The notes beneath the pieces were generated by a model. The model was not told the origin of the DNA and made no database searches. It worked only from the letters and a program-made list of their open reading frames with translations. A stretch of 28,621 nucleotides of DNA from Smittium culicis (Eukaryota; Kickxellomycota; Harpellomycetes; Harpellales; Legeriomycetaceae), in the NCBI GenBank assembly GCA_001970855.1, contig LSSN01003349.1, positions 1 to 28,621 on the forward strand, read 5' to 3'. Made by a program: the position numbers and the translations under genes. Below are positions 9,321 through 20,287 of the stretch, one piece after another (position 1 is the first letter of the stretch; the number at the start of each line of letters is the position of its first letter).

Positions 9321-12053
9321 TTATAGGGAATTAATGGTTGATTTGATTTTTTCGAATAAATCATTGGACATTGCAGGAGTTTTAACGCGGATAAGGAATT
9401 TAGTTGAAGAATCAGATGATTCAAACGAGACCAGAAGTACGTCTTTTGAACCTTCTTTATGATGAAGAGGTGTTTGTTTGTTGATAGCTGAGTTTAGAGT
9501 GACTAAGCTGGTACCATCTTGGCGACATAGAACTCGTGCTAGTTTTTTTCCATTGACTTCTCTCGTGTTTATCCTTAAGAATCCAACTCCCAAGTCTACA
9601 TATTTTGCTCCACCTTCATAATTAGCATCATATTTGAATATTTTAGCTCTTACGTCGTAAATTGTAGTTTCTTCTTCTTCGCCTGCCCCTTTAGTACTTG
9701 CAGAACTGGCCAATTTGCTAGGTGATGCAGGAATAGGTTCATTCTCGTCTTGGTCATTAGTGGTAGAAAGCGCTGTAGTTTTTACTTCAGACGAAACGTT
9801 GGTGTTTCCAAATAGGGAAGTTTGGGCAGTTGGTGTAGCTGCCTTAAAAGAACTTCCAAATAAAGACGAACCTATATTATTTCCAAAAATTGATGTGGGA
9901 GCAGTTTGAGTAGAACCAAAAGAAAACGATTTCGAAATGTCGCTTGACTTATCAGAGACAGTTTTTGGCGACATAATAGCAGAAGTGCTAACTTTTCCAC
10001 CAACAACAAAAGTAGCAAGCTTTGGCTTATCAGAATCGACGTTATCAGAAGTGTTACTTGTTGATAACTGCGAAGAGGGAGTTTGAGCGTCATTAAGAGG
10101 GGTTTTAAAAATACTGCTAGAAATACTCAAACTTGAATTATTAGACGAGAAAAGCCCAGTAGGCTTAGAATTATCAGCAGTGGATAATACATTAGCGTTA
10201 TTACTGCCAAACAAGGATGGAGCGTTCGAATTTTTATTTTCTAAATTGAGAGATTTTGAAGAATCCTTATTATCTTTATCGAATAAGCTCACAGAGGCAG
10301 TAACATGATTTTTAGGAGCGAATAATGACTTTGGCTTATCACCTTCAGTTTTATCGCTCTTTGAAACTCCAAAATTGATAGATTTACCACCAAGAACGCT
10401 TTTAGAAATAGGTTGTGAGTTTAAGTTTGTGTTATTATTGGAAGCTGATGACTTTGAAGGCAAATTATTATTTGTAAATAAACTGCTAGTAGATGCTTGG
10501 GTATTATCATTTGATAGGCTGTTAGATTGTGATTTATTTTGACTGGTTACATCTTCGTAATTTGAGTTTATAGTTGTTAAAAATTTGGAATATTGTGAAA
10601 ATAATGAAGAAAAGTCTTCAAACGGATCAGATTCATAACAGCTATTGATTATTTTAACAAAAGAAGAGTTTAAGCCTCTAATGGATTTAAGGTAGTCTTT
10701 TATTCTATCAGAGTTTGCAGAAATAGTAGATTTAGCATTTTCAAGAGAAGAAGTAGAAGAAGGGATATTATGGGAATTGGGTTTGCTGGAGGATGAGCCA
10801 AAAAGAGAAGTTGAATTTGTAGCAGCAGAGCTGAAAATGGAAGTGGTCGAGTTTGTTAGCTTAGAGTTGCTGATCTCTATAACAGGCTTAGCGCTTAAGG
10901 ATGAATTGGACTCAGAGGCATCGTTTTCACTAGACTTTGGACCAAAATTGAATAGACTTTTATTCTCTTTTGGAGCCGGCGCAGAGGAGTCATTTTTAGT
11001 AAGGCTTCCAAAACTAAAGCCAGAAGAGGTTGTAGATGATTGGGTTATAGAGGAAGTAGATGAATCATCCTGAGTTTGGGAGCTATTATTAGAGTTAAAA
11101 GCGCCAAAGCTGTAGCTTGGCATAACAGGTAGTCCGGCACCAAAGCTCTTTGAAGAATCAGTAGAAGTATTATTATTGAAAGCACTACCAAACAAGTTAG
11201 ATTTTGGAGGATCAGCTACGGAGGTGGTAGTCTGGTCGGTATTTTTTGCAAAGTCAAAGGTGAAACCTTCTTTTTTTTCAGTAGCCTGATTCGATTTAAA
11301 GCCATTAATTGGCTTTGCAGCTGATTGAGAAGTAGAATTAAAAAGACTTGTAGAGTTAGAACCAGTATTGAAAGAGAGGTTTGGAGCATTTTTAGTCTCG
11401 GAAGATTCGGTTTGGGTAGAAGAGAAAGAAGAAGAGTTGTTTGAGAATAGATTTGGTTTTTCTTGAGAAAACTGAGTAGAATTATTTGAACCAAAAGCAG
11501 GGGGATTTGAAGTGTTATTTGCACCAAATGAGAAATTTTTAAAAACGGAGCCTTTGTTTGTAAGGTTATTATCTTCGATATTTTTTGATATAGAGGAGCT
11601 AGCGTTTGAGAGTAAAGTTTTGTTTTCTAATTTAAATCGAGATTTAGGAACTTTTATTCTACAAGAAATAGAAAATAATAAAAGTATTAGATGAAAATAT
11701 GAAGGAAATATATAATAAAGATATGAGATTAAAGGGTTATGAGATAGAAGTAAATATGTACGCTCTATTTTTTAGAACAGATTCGTCGGCAATTTTGAAG
11801 GATTTAGAGGAATCATTTTCATCTGCATTATCCTAATCAAGAAGAAAATTTTGATGGAATTAGTATAAGATTATCTATATTTTTAAGAGTTTAGGGCAAA
11901 ATGAATGAATAGAGATGAAAAATGGAATTTAGATTGCAACAGATTTAAAATTTAATATTTTTGGAAGAAAAGGGGAGTTTAAATTGAAATCACCTTATCA
12001 AAATCAAATTGATTATCTTGAGTGATTTGGATGTCAGCAGATCTTTTGGACAT
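9321..12053 (-). CDS. NUP2: Nup2/Nup50-type FG nucleoporin with Ran-binding domain
   Basis: Three exons are inferred: 11994-12053, 11762-11832 and 9321-11658, giving 822 residues. Exon 1 encodes MSKRSADIQITQDN, matching the MAKR-A-x-x-x-I/L-T start of Nup2/Nup50 that binds importin-alpha. Exon 2 ends in SFKIADESVLKNR, the conserved Nup50 segment before an Ala-Ile-Lys that lies across the junction. Introns of 161 and 103 bases have GT-AG ends. The middle is a serine- and asparagine-rich region with many FG, SLFGS and SFSFG motifs. The C-terminus (about 704-822) is a Ran-binding domain with IYDVRAKIFKYD, VGFLRINTRE and RVLCRQDGT. Nup2 works at the nuclear basket, helping release cargo from importin-alpha and recycle it. 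An open frame without an ATG continues upstream of 11195, so the small 5' exons are needed for a start. Confidence 0.9.
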
Positions 12054-14120
12054 TATTATTAAAGTATTAAAGTGTATGATCCAGTGTAGAGCTGTAATAA
12101 AATGTAGAAAAGAAAAATATACTACAATTGCAAGCAAGAGGAGTCTATACAGGAAGAAATATTATAGTAGCTATATATGTTTTTTGAAGAGAGTTAGGCT
12201 TGCTGAGTATTTGTAGTTTAAAGGCGAACCCCATTTGGAATTAGTACTTTTTTTTGCAAGAATCGAAGCATGCGGTTTTATTAATTATCTTTTTGTGATT
12301 AAACCGTTGATCAATTGAATTTGATTAAGCTTAGACCAATGGATATTCACGCTTGAAATATGCTTGCAATTTATAGCGAACCAGCAAGAGTTATATTGAT
12401 TTGAAAGCAGCCTTAACTCTCGAATAGGCTTATAATCAAAAAATAAGTAGCTAATAGGAATGCCATTTTACATCAAATCAGATAATTGCTTTTGGTGTCA
12501 AAAAAGGTATATGGATAAAAAAAGGAGTCTAATCAAATACAGCAAATGCTTATTTTACTAATCGGCAGATTATGACACCTTTAAACCAGAGTAAACATGA
12601 CCTTAGCCACTGATTCGCTACTCAGAATATTTTATAAATAGTGTCATTGATTCATTCTTATTTTGAGAAATTAGTAGCAAAGATTATTTTGAGAAATGAG
12701 TAATAAATATTAATTTACAAGTTGTATAGCAAAGTAATCGATTAGAGCTGAAGGGGACAAATTTTGAGTGTATTTAAAGCGAAAGAAACGGCGTATGTTT
12801 AGAAAAATGGTAGCTGCTAAGGCTTTGAGTGCTGGAGTCAGGCAGAAGCACTACCTATTTCCCCGCCCATCGCTACTATTTCTATATTGCTTTTCTACCT
12901 GAGCCTTTACGCTATATTAGAAATATCTATACACTATTTTTGGTGATTCTTAGAGTATTCTAAGATCCGCTTATTACGTTTATTCTCAATGTTTTATTGT
13001 GAATTATTATAAAATGATTTTAAACATAAGTGCGTATGAATGGTGCTGATGCTGATAATGCAGAGTATATTTATAAGGGAAAAAAAAGAGGATGTGGGCT
13101 CGCTACTAGTAAGAGTACTAAAACCGAAATAAATCTATAGTACTGACTATGAAAAAATGGTGAGGAAAATGTGCCTTCTATGTGAACCATAATCCGCACA
13201 ACTATATCGCTGAGGGGGGGGGGGATTATACAGCTCTAATCTATTAAAATTCAATAATAAGGCATCTCTAACGCTTCTGTTCTTGCATTATTAAGCTACA
13301 GGCTAATATTTACACTAAACACTCCTTGAAATAAGCACAAGAAAGTTCAAAATCACGAGGAAATCCTGGCAGTTTCAAGCTTTCCATTTACTCATTCTAA
13401 ACCACTAAAAAATAGCTGCTGAAGCGCATATTCTACAACTGATACTTCTTACTAAATATCCTTAGTTTTTTCTTCCGCCGGATTACTTATATACATAGTG
13501 TATTGAATTATTGAAGTACTGTACTGAAAAACAATGTTCAACTATCCAAACCCTATTATTAAAACAGTAAAAAATAATCAAAATATAGAAACTATATCAT
13601 ATTTCTTAAAACTCAAGGTCCTATAAAATTCTATACCTGGTATATCAGCATAATATAATAAAATTTAGGCGCTCCAAACTGTCTATTTTACAAAAAAAAT
13701 CTGCATTTTAAGGCTATACAACACTCCTCAATCTACCTCAAAAATCACAAAACCATTTATTATGATATAGCTATTAAATTATAATAAAAGCTGTACACCA
13801 AAAATATTAAGAAGCAGACAATAAAAATATTATAATAAAACACATACAACTAAATAAATAATTTAAACGATTAAAGAAAACAATAACATTCAAGCCGTTA
13901 ATTGCTTTTTTAATAATATTTTATATTTTCATAATTTAGATCAATAAGGATGCCAAAAAGCGTAAATACATAGCGATTTTTTTTTTGTAGCGAAAGTCCT
14001 AATACAATAAAATTAAACGTGTATATTAAGAGAAGCTAAAAAAAAAGGTACTTTTAGATATAACTGTTTTGTTGAAGCGAGGATGGGAATAGAAGTGCTG
14101 AAAGTAAATCAAAGTACCAT
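12054..14120. other. 2 kb interval between NUP2 and TRM112, no confident gene
   Basis: This should contain the NUP2 promoter (left) and TRM112 3' sequence (right). Short protein-like frames occur but none is complete or recognised: minus 12285-12467 (58 codons, no ATG), plus 13036-13140 (34 residues, MNGADADNAEYIYKGKKRG) and minus 13310-13387 (25 residues, MESLKLPGFPRDFE). A somewhat GC-richer patch lies at 12780-12910. A run of eleven G occurs at 13214-13224. Confidence 0.4.
13214..13224 (+). repeat. Homopolymer of 11 G
   Basis: An uninterrupted run of eleven G in DNA that is otherwise strongly AT-rich. The next longest G run noticed is six, near 3861. Length errors in such tracts are common in assembly. 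Confidence 0.95.
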
Positions 14121-14498
14121 TTAGATCTCGTGTTCAGCTAGTAACATATTAGGAACTGAATTCCTGATCGGATATATATGCCCACACCCTTTGCACACCA
14201 TCTGGCCCTCAATCACGTTGGTCTCCAGCAGTAGCGAATGTAAGCTCTTCAGAACCTCCTCGTTGCCGCTGATGTCCTCAGGTGCGTCTTCTGGCAAACT
14301 TTTCAGTCCAAGCTGCTTGCAACTAGTCACCAGCGCTGCCCAATCGATCCGCGAGTACATCCTCACCAAAAATTCATCGTTACGCTCTGCCTCAATCTCT
14401 TCAAGCTGACAGTTCTCTAAACTCAACGGAAAGTTCTTCGACGAATCATCGCACCCCTTAACGTGACACTGAAGCATGTTATGTGTTAAAAGTCTCAT
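14121..14498 (-). CDS. TRM112: Multifunctional methyltransferase subunit Trm112
   Basis: A single exon of 125 residues, the usual family length. It starts MRLLTHNMLQCHVKGC and ends with VCKGCGHIYPIRNSVPNMLL. The four zinc-binding cysteines are C11, C16, C102 and C105. Trm112 is the obligate activator of several methyltransferases: Trm9 (wobble uridine), Trm11 (G10 of tRNA), Mtq2 (eRF1 glutamine) and Bud23 (18S rRNA). The gene is strikingly GC-richer than its flanks, with many C- or G-ending codons. That fits either high expression or a different history. The ATG at 14496-14498 is the only one giving the conserved start. Confidence 0.96.
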   Translation of the reverse strand: MRLLTHNMLQCHVKGCDDSSKNFPLSLENCQLEEIEAERNDEFLVRMYSRIDWAALVTSCKQLGLKSLPEDAPEDISGNEEVLKSLHSLLLETNVIEGQMVCKGCGHIYPIRNSVPNMLLAEHEI

Positions 14499-14994
14499 TA
14501 TTCCTATTTATCTCGGTTAATTCCTTAAATTGCCTCCTCTTCTCTGCTCTTTGAAGATATAAATTATATCTATTTATAAATTTTCTTAAAGAAAGCTTAA
14601 GCATATGAAAATTAACCCAATTATCGAACTTTTTTTTCAGTCAAAAAAAACAGTAAAAAAAATTTTTTCATTTTTTTCTTTTTAATGTATCCAATCATAT
14701 TTCACGATTCACGCATTTTATTATTTATTTCAATTAATGTTTGCATATCTATTTTATCTCAACTTTTAAATAATCCAGTCGCTATACCAAAATAAATAAT
14801 TAAAAAATGCTTTAACTGATATAATTGTATATATAATATTAAATAAAGATCATATAGAAATTAAGGAGTTGAAAAGTATCTTGAAATAAACTTCAAAATA
14901 ATTATCTGAAAAATAATTAAATATTAATAGAATAATAAATTATTCAAAAAATAAATAAAACACTCTAAAAAAATAAATTAGATAAAGCCAATGA
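14499..14994. other. TRM112 upstream region
   Basis: No gene is seen. A pyrimidine-rich stretch (14531-14555) lies just upstream of the TRM112 start on the + strand, so it is purine-rich on the coding strand. Long T and A runs follow at 14628-14685. The AFG2-like gene ends on the right. Confidence 0.45.
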
Positions 14995-17739
14995 TCACTT
15001 ATTAAGCGCCTCCTTAACTTTTTTAATGGCTATAACTAAATCCTCGTGCATAATTTCAAAACCGCTACTCACCCTAAAATTATCACTTTTAACATTATCC
15101 TCTATCTTCAGCTTGGAAAAATCTATTCCGACCCCATCAGTTTCGTTGCCATTAATTTTTTCACGTTGTAGTGCCACCAAACAAGCCGTTCTAACAACTG
15201 AACTAATCTCTGCACCTGTGAAAGTACTCGTGTCAATCGAAATTCGTGAAAAGTCTACCCGATTTAACTTGTACTTTTTCAGAAGTGCCTTAAATATATC
15301 TATCCGCTCCTCGTAACTCGGGGTTGGGATATAGATATGTACATCTATCCTGCCTAATTGGTTATTCAGAAATAAACATATATGAAATGTTGCATTTCAT
15401 GTAATAAATTTATAAAAGCGTTCAACAGAAATAGAATATTAATTACCAGGTTGCATTAAGTCAGAGCTAACCAAATCTATTGCATTTGTTGCTGCTAAAA
15501 CAGTCACTTTATAGTCCCCATCCCGTAGGCTATCAATCTCCATTAGTAATTGAGATACCATCTACTCACAAATACTCCAATTTTAGAAATTTTCTTGATA
15601 CATATGCATCTAAAAACAAAACTGAAGCCCAAAGCCTCAAAAAAAAAAACTATGAAAAAAGAAATTTTAATAGAATATTATATTATATTTTGTTACTTTT
15701 CTGGTCAAATTGCCTGCTTCTTCATGTCTCCCAAAAAGAGATTCAAGTTCATCAATGAAAATAATTGTTGGCGCCGTTTTTTTTGCTGTATCGAAAACTA
15801 AAGAGATTGCCTTTTCTGATCGCCCTATCTTTAAAGATAATATTCAATTTTTTTATTTATAAAATTAAAAAATATAGTGTTACAGGTATAGATTTTTCTT
15901 TAATAATATATCTATACTATTTTTTAAAAAAGAAATTTGTTACCTCTGCTTTTACAAAATCAGATGAGGATATTACCATGAAATTTGACTCGGATTCTGT
16001 AGCTACCGCACGCGCTAATAATGTTTTGCCTGTGCCTGGAGGACCATACCTATTGATTTATACATTCAAATTTATAAATACACGAAAAGTATAAATCTTA
16101 ATCAAAGATTGTTATTTAAAAATGAGTTTTAATCGTTAGGATAATATGCAATAAAAATTAACTTGCAGCAATATTCCAACTGGTGGTTTAACTTTTAAAA
16201 GCCTGAAAGATTTTTCATATTTATATGGCCAAATAACTATCTCTTCTAACGATTTCTATTATAAATAAATAATTATACTTTTATAACTCGATTAATTTTA
16301 GAAAAAATTAATTAGTTAATTAATAATTAATTTATTTAAAGTACTTTGGCTTTTTCTAATCCACCAATATCATCCCAATGCACTAAACCATGTTTTGGTA
16401 AAACTTTAAATAGTGACTCAGATGCGGTAGGCGTAACTTTAGATCTGGCACTAACTAGATCGCTTAGATCAATTTTTTTATTTTCTAAGTTTAAATTAAA
16501 TCAAAACTAGGATAAAAAATATGATTATAGAATAGTATAAAAATAAGTATGGGAACTACCTTTTAAACAAGAAAATATGGCTTTTGACACAACTAAACTT
16601 AAATCTGCCATGGTAAATCCAAAGCAGGAATTGGGAAAGTCGTACAAATTGAATTTTCTGATTCCATGCTCGCTTAAAAAGAAATTAATAGCTTCTGTTC
16701 TTTGATTGAGCGTCATAGTAGTTATATTTAATTCTTCCTATAATTTTTTTAAAAATTATTATGATGTCATAAAAATAAAAAAATCTTCATTAAATGAATT
16801 ATAAAACATATATTACTTCAAACAAAGATAGCAAATTGGAATCAAGCTTTTCAGGATTACAGGTTGTGCCTATCTAAATAAGCGATATTATAATATAATT
16901 ATAAACCGATTATAAAAAGTATACCAATCTAATTACACAGCAAAAAAATTACTAGTATACAGGGATTTGGGCTACTCTTTAATAGTTCTAGCCCGTTAAT
17001 GAACGCGAGAATGTAAGATTGGCTACTAAACAGCTCTAAATCCTTAATTACAACTAATAATCCAAGTATATATATATATTATAGCGATTTAAAAAGTAAA
17101 GTTAGTCCATTAATTTTTTAAAATTATTTTAGTGAACAAAAATTCGATACCTGCACATTTTCCTAGTTCTGATGCATTCTTAAAAATTGAAAATATCTCT
17201 TTTGTTACAAATTCTGGGTTTTTTGAGCTTATTACTCCAAGATTCACCGGAATCGTCTGTTTGTTTTACATTGTGCAACGAGTTGATTTTTAAAATAGTA
17301 GAAAATTTATATATGTATTCATTTATTAAATGGGTAGTAAAAAAACGAATACCTGATATCCATATTTTTTAGCTGTAATTTTTAGCAACAATGATTTTCC
17401 TTTAATTAAAGAAATCCAAGAATAAAAATTGATGCGTGAATTAGAGTTACTTGGTGTAGTTTATATCAAAAATCTCAGTCAAAAATTTAAAATCATAAAA
17501 TACTTACCACACCCACTGTCGCCAGAAATCAAAACGCTATTTCTAATCAATGCTTTTGACTCTGCTTGTGATGAAGTTAAAGCTTCGAAAACACATTCTA
17601 ATCTATAGTTTTTCAAATAAAATTTAATCTATTCATAAACTATAAGTATTTAACATAGACATTGAATAAGCAAAAGATATTAATTTACTAACCTTTCGCC
17701 TACAGCTCCGAATATTTTTTGTATGTATTGACTGTGCAT
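14995..17739 (-). CDS. AFG2/SPATA5-like type II AAA ATPase, 13 exons, degenerate D1
   Basis: Exons, 5' to 3': 17693-17739, 17508-17602, 17353-17399, 17151-17256, 16953-17053, 16817-16873, 16560-16737, 16345-16484, 16167-16255, 15944-16049, 15697-15828, 15447-15561 and 14995-15353, giving 523 residues. D1 has Walker A GDSGCGKS (43-50), but its Walker B is VVIKDLEL (99-106), without the catalytic D-E pair. D2 is intact: WDDIGGLE, then Walker A GPPGTGKT (289-296), IIFIDE (344-349), AATN (389-392) and QPGRID (403-408). The WP after the GGLE helix and 'PGRID..IYIP.P' favour AFG2/SPATA5 (pre-60S maturation) over Pex6, although D1 also recalls Pex6. It lacks the N-terminal double-psi barrel and is shorter than Afg2 (about 780 residues), so further 5' exons are possible. 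An in-frame stop lies just upstream of the chosen ATG. Confidence 0.8.
16050..16166 (-). other. Apparent GC-AG intron within the D2 Walker A region
   Basis: The donor reads CT|GCAAGT and the acceptor ATAG|G. Using GC keeps [13 protein letters not shown] intact. The GT four bases further on would shift the frame and destroy the P-loop. The other 29 introns in the window read as GT-AG. Confidence 0.75.
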
Positions 17740-18265
17740 TGCTTCAAGTTAAAAACGAGTAGCTTCAAAAGTTTTATATTTTCAATCCTTAAATGTCACA
17801 GTTTTAAACAGATTTAAAGTATGGATAAACCATTGGCTAAATCAATCTTGAATTATGTGTATTGATATTTCGACAAATTGAGTATTATGTGGCCAATAAA
17901 TTCGTTTATTTCCATTACAGCCTTCTATACAGATAATTTTAATGGTATTTTTTCCCAATAATGTCTTCGCATTATAAATTTAATAATTTCGTTAATTACC
18001 TTACAACATAGACTTAATGAAATTCAATTGAAACTTTAAATTCGATTTCAACTGGCTGATCTGTTTATTCGATTTGAAGACTTTTTATTTTGCAAAATAT
18101 TTAGGAAATAATTTATAGCCTATAGCAAACAAAGCAAATAAATTTTAGCCTTCAACTTAAATCAATATAATTAACATATACAAAAATAACCTAAATCTGA
18201 ACTTCTTCTCGCAGATTTTATTGATATTTTTATCCTTCTATCTGATATTTTGAAATTTAAATACG
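17740..18265. promoter_or_regulatory. Divergent promoter region of AFG2-like gene and DNMT2
   Basis: 526 bases separate two divergent start codons, so both promoters must lie here. It is AT-rich. No shared palindrome or clear TATA element could be assigned. Confidence 0.45.
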
Positions 18266-20037
18266 ATGGAGTTACGTGTTCTAGAATTTTACAGTGGAAT
18301 AGGTTAAAAATTATATTTTTATTAAATCAGTTAAACTTGTCTGTCATTTATGCTTCGCTTTAATTATTTATCTCTCTTTTCTAATTAGGTGGAATGGTAT
18401 TTCTTGGCTTCATATTACCTCAAAAATAATATCACTTTAAACAACTATTTATTTATAAAATTTAATTTTTGCAATAACTATTTATTGATAATAAAATCTT
18501 GCTTGTGTAATAATTTAGCATTATGGCTTTAAAAGAGCCGGTATTGACGCAAATGTACTAAAAGCATTCGATATTAATCCCTCGGCAAACAACGTTTATA
18601 GAAAAAATTTCCCTGAAGTCGAAGTAGTTCAGGTTTGTATTTATTCACTTTCACTTCGTATAGCATATCAGTTCTATAAATGATTTTTTCCTATTCGGTT
18701 TTTTGTTCATAGAGAAACATCGAAGCTCTTTCACAAAGCTACTACGAGAAATGCAATGCCAATGTCTGGACAATGTCACCGCCCTGCCAACCTGTATGCT
18801 TTTTACCTATTTTTTTCGCCATCTTTTTATTTTAATCTCACTACCTCTGCCTACAACTAAATTTAGTATACGAGACAAGGTCATCAAAAAGGTTCACTAG
18901 ACGCTCGCTCAAAAAGTTTCTTATATTTAATTAACTTGCTAGGAAATTTAAAAAATAAGCCCACTTACATTTTAATGGAAAATGTTGCCGGTTTTGAGGT
19001 TTATACAATTTCTTTCATACATATTTTCTATACCTTTTCACGAAATTTGTCAAACCTTTAGAGGAAAAAAAAAGTTATTATTACACCATTATTAAAAATA
19101 TCATTATTCAATGTACTTTTACTTATTTTGTATATTTATTAGAAATCTGATTCTCGCGAAATTTTTTTAAACAAGCTAAAGAGTTGCAACTATAAAGTTG
19201 AAGAATACCTACTTAACCCACTACAATTCGGTTATCCTAATTCTAGAACAAGATATTACTTACTTGTATTTCCTATTTCAATTTCTATCTATTTCTTCAA
19301 CCTAGCATTTATAATCATATGTTTCACATTAATATAGCTCATCTTTATTTTAAAAAAAAAAAAAAAAATAGGCAAAGCTTCAAGCTAACGAAATTGAACC
19401 CACTGGTAGCTTGGATTCTTCGCACTCAGGTGAACATGATTCAAAAAATAATGAAGAATCTAACAAGATCGCTGATACTATTCACAGTGATTTCTTATAC
19501 ACTATTGAAAATGTGGAGATGACAAGCCCTGTCATTGAAACTATTTCAGACCCTAAAAATTCTCAAAATTCTCTAAAGCCTAAAGTCAACTTTGAAAAAT
19601 CTATGTGGGATGACAGCAAAGGTCTTAAAATAGGCGATTTTATCGACAACTTATCAGATGCTGACTTTAAAACTTATGCAATTGACCAAAAAGTTCTTGA
19701 TTCACATGGTTATGTTTTCGACGTCGTAATGCCATCCTCCTCTCGCTCCTGCTGCTTCACTAAAAGCTACAAGCACTACAATGAAGGAACTGGTTCCGTT
19801 TTACAGATATCTGGCACAGTTGGAATCGATAAGCAAACTTCTGAGAATACTCGCTATTTCACTGAATACGAAGTTGCTAGACTTTTAGGATTCCCAAATG
19901 ATTTCTCTTTTACCAGCAAATCTCCAAATGATAAGTCGGAAAATGTTACTTTAAAACAATGTTATAAACTTTTAGGCAATAGTCTGAGTGTTATTGTTGT
20001 TTCAAACCTTTTGACAAGGCTCATAAAACAAATGTAA
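18266..20037 (+). CDS. DNMT2: Dnmt2/TRDMT1-type tRNA (cytosine-38-C5) methyltransferase
   Basis: Seven exons are inferred: 18266-18302, 18389-18396, 18519-18632, 18713-18793, 18867-18998, 19143-19265 and 19372-20037, giving 386 residues (human Dnmt2 has 391). All introns are GT-AG. Motif I reads LEFYSGIGGM (6-15). The catalytic loop is MSPPCQP with C78. The ENV motif is at 118-120, and GYPNSRTRYYL (154-164) is motif VIII. The Dnmt2-specific CFT motif and EGTGSVLQ follow at about 293-310, and GFPNDF and LLGNSL close the fold. Dnmt2 methylates C38 in the anticodon loop of tRNA-Asp and related tRNAs using S-adenosylmethionine. Exon 2 has only 8 bases. The last intron ends in an A17 tract directly before TAG. 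No frame-breaking lesion is seen, so the enzyme is probably active. Confidence 0.93.
18389..18396 (+). other. 8-base microexon of DNMT2
   Basis: It is bounded by CTAATTAG and GTATTT. With the last base of exon 1 it encodes Gly-Gly-Met of the SAM-binding motif I. Skipping it would join phase 1 to phase 0 and break the frame. Confidence 0.75.
19352..19368 (+). repeat. A17 tract at the splice acceptor of DNMT2 intron 6
   Basis: Seventeen adenines directly precede the TAG acceptor at 19369-19371, where a pyrimidine tract would be expected. A T-rich stretch lies upstream of the tract. Confidence 0.9.
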
Positions 20038-20287
20038 CAAATAATACTTCACCCTCTAATAGTTAAAGCATTGAAGCGTATTGTTTATTTTCTAAATAAA
20101 TTCTCTTTTACTATTATATTTTATTTTTTTTTTATAAAATTCAAATTCTCAAGGTAATTGTATTATAAACAATTAAGTAGATTGAACATTTTATCTAAAA
20201 ACATGATTATATTTGTAATTCTTTCCTTAATAAAAATTAAAAGTAATTTTATTAAAACTTTACTATAATTATTATTTCTAAAATAAA
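20038..20287. other. Convergent 3' region of DNMT2 and ThrRS
   Basis: 250 bases hold both 3' ends. AATAAA occurs at about 20094 on the + strand, a plausible poly-A signal for DNMT2. No gene is present. Confidence 0.5.

Noticed and set aside
11216..11527. Minus-strand frame rich in leucine upstream of NUP2
   Set aside because: The NUP2 frame itself is open through this stretch and encodes FG-type sequence; the leucine-rich frame is a shifted reading of serine/asparagine codons.
16161..16163. GT donor four bases after the GC donor in the AFG2-like gene
   Set aside because: Its use would add four bases and shift the frame through the Walker A motif.
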